This document shows, in pieces, positions 61,939 to 64,000 of a stretch of 64,000 bases of DNA. This DNA is from Cyclobacterium qasimii M12-11B (lineage in GTDB: Bacteria; Bacteroidota; Bacteroidia; Cytophagales; Cyclobacteriaceae): the NCBI RefSeq assembly GCF_000427295.1, contig NZ_ATNM01000143.1, positions 21,621-85,620 on the forward strand. Reading direction: 5' to 3'. The notes beneath the pieces were generated by a model, which ran no database searches, had not been told where the DNA came from, and was given only the letters and a program-made list of their open reading frames with translations. The stretch's first letter is position 1; each line of letters begins with the position of its first letter. The position numbers and the translations under genes are program-made.

Positions 61939-62541
61939 ATGGAAAAGTCAAAAGACAAAGTCAAAGAACCCTTTTCTGCATATGGAAACTATTCCTATGC
62001 AGACTACCTCTCCTGGCAACTGGATGAGATGGTGGAATTAATTCGGGGAAAAGTATTCAGGCAGGCGGCTGCAGCGCCTCGAAGAATCCATCAAGAGCTT
62101 ACGGTAGCATTGGTTACGAGAATTCATGGATTTTTAAAAGGAGGAAGCTGTAAGGTGTATACCGCCCCCTTTGATGTACGCCTTCCGGTCTCTTCCAGAA
62201 AGCACAAGGATATCGATACCGTAGTGCAGCCAGACCTATGTGTAGTCTGCGATCGGGAAAAACTGGACGATTTGGGCTGTGTGGGTGCTCCCGACTTGGT
62301 CGTAGAAATTCTCTCTCCCGGTAACAATAAAAAGGAGCTGCAATTGAAATATGAAGTGTACGAAGCATCTGGAGTGAAGGAATATTGGGTGATCCATCCC
62401 GACGAGTGCACTTTGCTGATCTATACACTGGAAGGAGGAAAGTACCGCCCCTCTCGACTATTTACCTTGGGAGATCGGGTCAAGTCGCAGGCACTTGCTG
62501 GATTTGTTTTAGATTTGGATGAAGTGTTTGGGGAGTTGTGA
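61939..62541 (+). CDS. Uma2-family (DUF820) PD-(D/E)XK endonuclease-like protein
   Basis: The 200-residue protein matches Uma2: YSYADYLSWQLDEMVELIRGKVFR at the start, then DTVVQPDLCVVCDREKLDD, GAPDLVVEILSPGNNKKELQLKYEVYEASGVKEYWVIHPDE. The acidic residues and E-I-L-S-P / K motif form the PD-(D/E)XK active-site core. The family is abundant in cyanobacteria and some Bacteroidota; its biological role is poorly defined. There is no membrane segment. It sits alone behind the repeat block, and its codon use and single-gene, repeat-flanked position could fit horizontal transfer, but this is not proven. Confidence 0.93.
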   Translation: MEKSKDKVKEPFSAYGNYSYADYLSWQLDEMVELIRGKVFRQAAAAPRRIHQELTVALVTRIHGFLKGGSCKVYTAPFDVRLPVSSRKHKDIDTVVQPDLCVVCDREKLDDLGCVGAPDLVVEILSPGNNKKELQLKYEVYEASGVKEYWVIHPDECTLLIYTLEGGKYRPSRLFTLGDRVKSQALAGFVLDLDEVFGEL

Positions 62542-62746
62542 ATATAGGTTACTGGCTATCCATAGACCATCAAACAAGCATTGTTATTTTAACCTCTTCC
62601 TCCATAAACCAAATTCCATTCACCATTAAATTCTTTCCATAACTCACTATAAATACGATGGGTACCTATTGTTTTTATAAATTCAATTGTAGCGTTAAAG
62701 GTTTAATGCTATTATTGTGGTTAAAACGCATAAGAATTAACCCAAA

Positions 62747-63979
62747 ATGAACAAATACATCGTTGTTTTAGCCCTACTCAGCAATTTAACCTTTACTATT
62801 TCCTGCTCAGAGCGCCAAAAAGATAATCAGGCTACGGAAGAGAGTCCAAATAATTTTTTGCAGGATAAAAAGTTTTTAGAAAAATTTGACCCAAACCTTG
62901 TAGAGCTAAGTACGGAAGACAAGCAGGCCAAAATCCTGGTATCCCCTAAGTACCAGGGTAAAGTTTTCACCTCCACCGCAGCAGGTGAAAATGGAGAAAG
63001 CTTTGGCTGGATAAACTATGAAGCATTTGAAGGCCCATTAGACAAGCACATGAATGCCTATGGAGGAGAAAGTCGCCTATGGCTTGGGCCAGAAGGGAAT
63101 AAGTACTCTCTGTATTTTGAACCGGGGAAAAAAATGGCGTTTGAGAACTGGCACACTCCTGCAGCCATTGACCATGAACCCTGGGAAAAAACCAAGACTG
63201 GCCCGAGGGAAATAGCCATGGCCAAATCAACCTCCATTACCAACTATCAAGGAACCGAGTTTAAGTTACAGCTTCAACGAACCGTTGCACTTCTGGAAAA
63301 GGAGGAAATCTTAAAAAACACTGCTTTGACAGCCGATGTCTCTGCCATCAAAATGATAGGCTATACCACCATCAATTCCATTCAAAACACAGGGGATTTT
63401 GAATGGACTCAAGAAACCGGAGCCCCCTGCCTCTGGGTTTTGGACATGTTCAGGCCCAGCGCAGAAACCACCATTATATTACCTCTCAAGCCAAATGACA
63501 CCAAAGAAGGAACCACCAGCAACTATTTCGGGGAAATTCCGGAGGAAAGAATTGAGATTACAGATAAGTACCTGTTCTTAAAGGCCGATGGCTTAAGCAG
63601 AGGCAAAGTGGGCGTATCTCCCGAAAGAGGGCTTCCAATGGCCGCCAGCTATGACCATATCAACAAATTATTGACCATCACTACCTTCAATATATCTACT
63701 GAATTGCCCTACCTTAATCAGGAGTGGAACACCGATGCTGATCCTTTCAAAGGGGATGCGGTCAATGCTTATAATGATGGTCCCCTAGAGGACGGTAGCC
63801 AGATGGGTCCCTTTTACGAATTAGAAAGTGTTTCTCCCGGAGCCTTTCTTTCTCCCGGCCAAAGCATGGAGCATTTCCACAATGTATACCACTTTACCGG
63901 AAAGGAAAATGCTTTAAATGAAATCACCCAGCAATTATTGGGGATTACTATTGCAGAGATAAATGGGGTGTTTTTTTAA
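62747..63979 (+). CDS. Lipoprotein of unknown function (DUF6786-like)
   Basis: The 410-residue protein has a lipoprotein signal (NLTFTISC, Cys 20) and an Asp/Glu-rich linker. A long beta-rich domain follows: VSPKYQGKVFTSTAAGENGESFGWINYEAF, GGESRLWLGPEGNKYSLYF, ILPLKPNDTKE and EHFHNVYHFTGKENAL. The pattern recalls galactose-mutarotase-type beta-supersandwiches and the Bacteroidota DUF6786 lipoproteins; I have only partial confidence in that name. An enzyme or sugar-binding role outside the cytoplasm would follow. It stands alone and ends 21 bp before the window edge, where another TTAATTG-like tract begins. Confidence 0.65.
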   Translation: MNKYIVVLALLSNLTFTISCSERQKDNQATEESPNNFLQDKKFLEKFDPNLVELSTEDKQAKILVSPKYQGKVFTSTAAGENGESFGWINYEAFEGPLDKHMNAYGGESRLWLGPEGNKYSLYFEPGKKMAFENWHTPAAIDHEPWEKTKTGPREIAMAKSTSITNYQGTEFKLQLQRTVALLEKEEILKNTALTADVSAIKMIGYTTINSIQNTGDFEWTQETGAPCLWVLDMFRPSAETTIILPLKPNDTKEGTTSNYFGEIPEERIEITDKYLFLKADGLSRGKVGVSPERGLPMAASYDHINKLLTITTFNISTELPYLNQEWNTDADPFKGDAVNAYNDGPLEDGSQMGPFYELESVSPGAFLSPGQSMEHFHNVYHFTGKENALNEITQQLLGITIAEINGVFF

Positions 63980-64000
63980 ATGTTAATTGTTAATGTTAAT

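Overview
The window looks like a chromosomal segment of a marine Bacteroidota, most likely a Cytophagales/Cyclobacteriaceae relative. The evidence is SusC/SusD pairs, several TonB-linked receptors with N-terminal carboxypeptidase-regulatory-like domains, TAnnTTTG-type -7 promoter boxes, many lipoproteins, Bacteroidota-type RecO and ECF sigma sequences, and an AT-rich background. Taxonomy is inferred from gene content only. There is no transposase, integrase, rRNA or CRISPR array. One tRNA, tRNA-Gln(UUG), is present at 52.8 kb.

Region 1 (1-18.6 kb) is a polysaccharide utilisation locus. A minus-strand operon runs susC-like (8221), susD-like, a sulfatase resembling human N-sulfoglucosamine sulfohydrolase, then two sialidase-like beta-propeller proteins, the last cut by the window edge. 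A second minus-strand operon holds two tandem paralogous beta-propeller glycosidase-like proteins. Upstream lie an ECF sigma factor broken by a frameshift and a GH20 beta-N-acetylhexosaminidase. Divergent from the hexosaminidase are a NagX/HGSNAT-type membrane acetyltransferase and another secreted propeller protein. The set suggests use of a sulfated, amino-sugar-containing glycan. The two enzyme operons share a 16-bp palindromic site at exactly the same distance from their -7 boxes.

Region 2 (18.6-26.8 kb) is mixed: a 2H phosphoesterase coupled to an unknown protein, tdk, recO, a lipoprotein, a 2-oxoglutarate/Fe(II) oxygenase, a chromate-transporter homologue and a histidine-motif membrane protein. 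Region 3 (27-33.6 kb) is a nitrite/NO block: a BlaI/BlaR1-type pair, then nirK (with a C-terminal cytochrome c domain), nirV and a SCO-type copper chaperone, facing a hemerythrin - Rrf2 regulator - truncated haemoglobin operon. Region 4 (34-49.3 kb) holds an alpha/beta hydrolase, a HAD phosphatase, a methyltransferase, an outer-membrane receptor, an FAD oxidoreductase, AraC regulators, a cupin, a large unrecognised protein, a Gfo/Idh/MocA oxidoreductase and a uracil-DNA glycosylase-family protein.

Region 5 (49.6-64 kb) has two more TonB-type receptors, the tRNA, a secreted metallophosphoesterase, a small cysteine-rich protein, a NEW3 / ABC ATPase / ABC permease operon, a Uma2 nuclease-family protein and a secreted lipoprotein. 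Its gaps carry composite dispersed repeats (TTAATTG tandem tracts plus a GGTGCCTGAGCTTGTCGAAGG family).

A striking feature is that seven recognisable genes, and probably an eighth relic, between 12.2 and 45.0 kb are interrupted by single-base length changes in short A/T runs (ten sites). Each named gene is restored to a full-length family member by correcting these runs. Either the assembly has homopolymer errors or a local set of genes is decaying; the sequence alone cannot decide.
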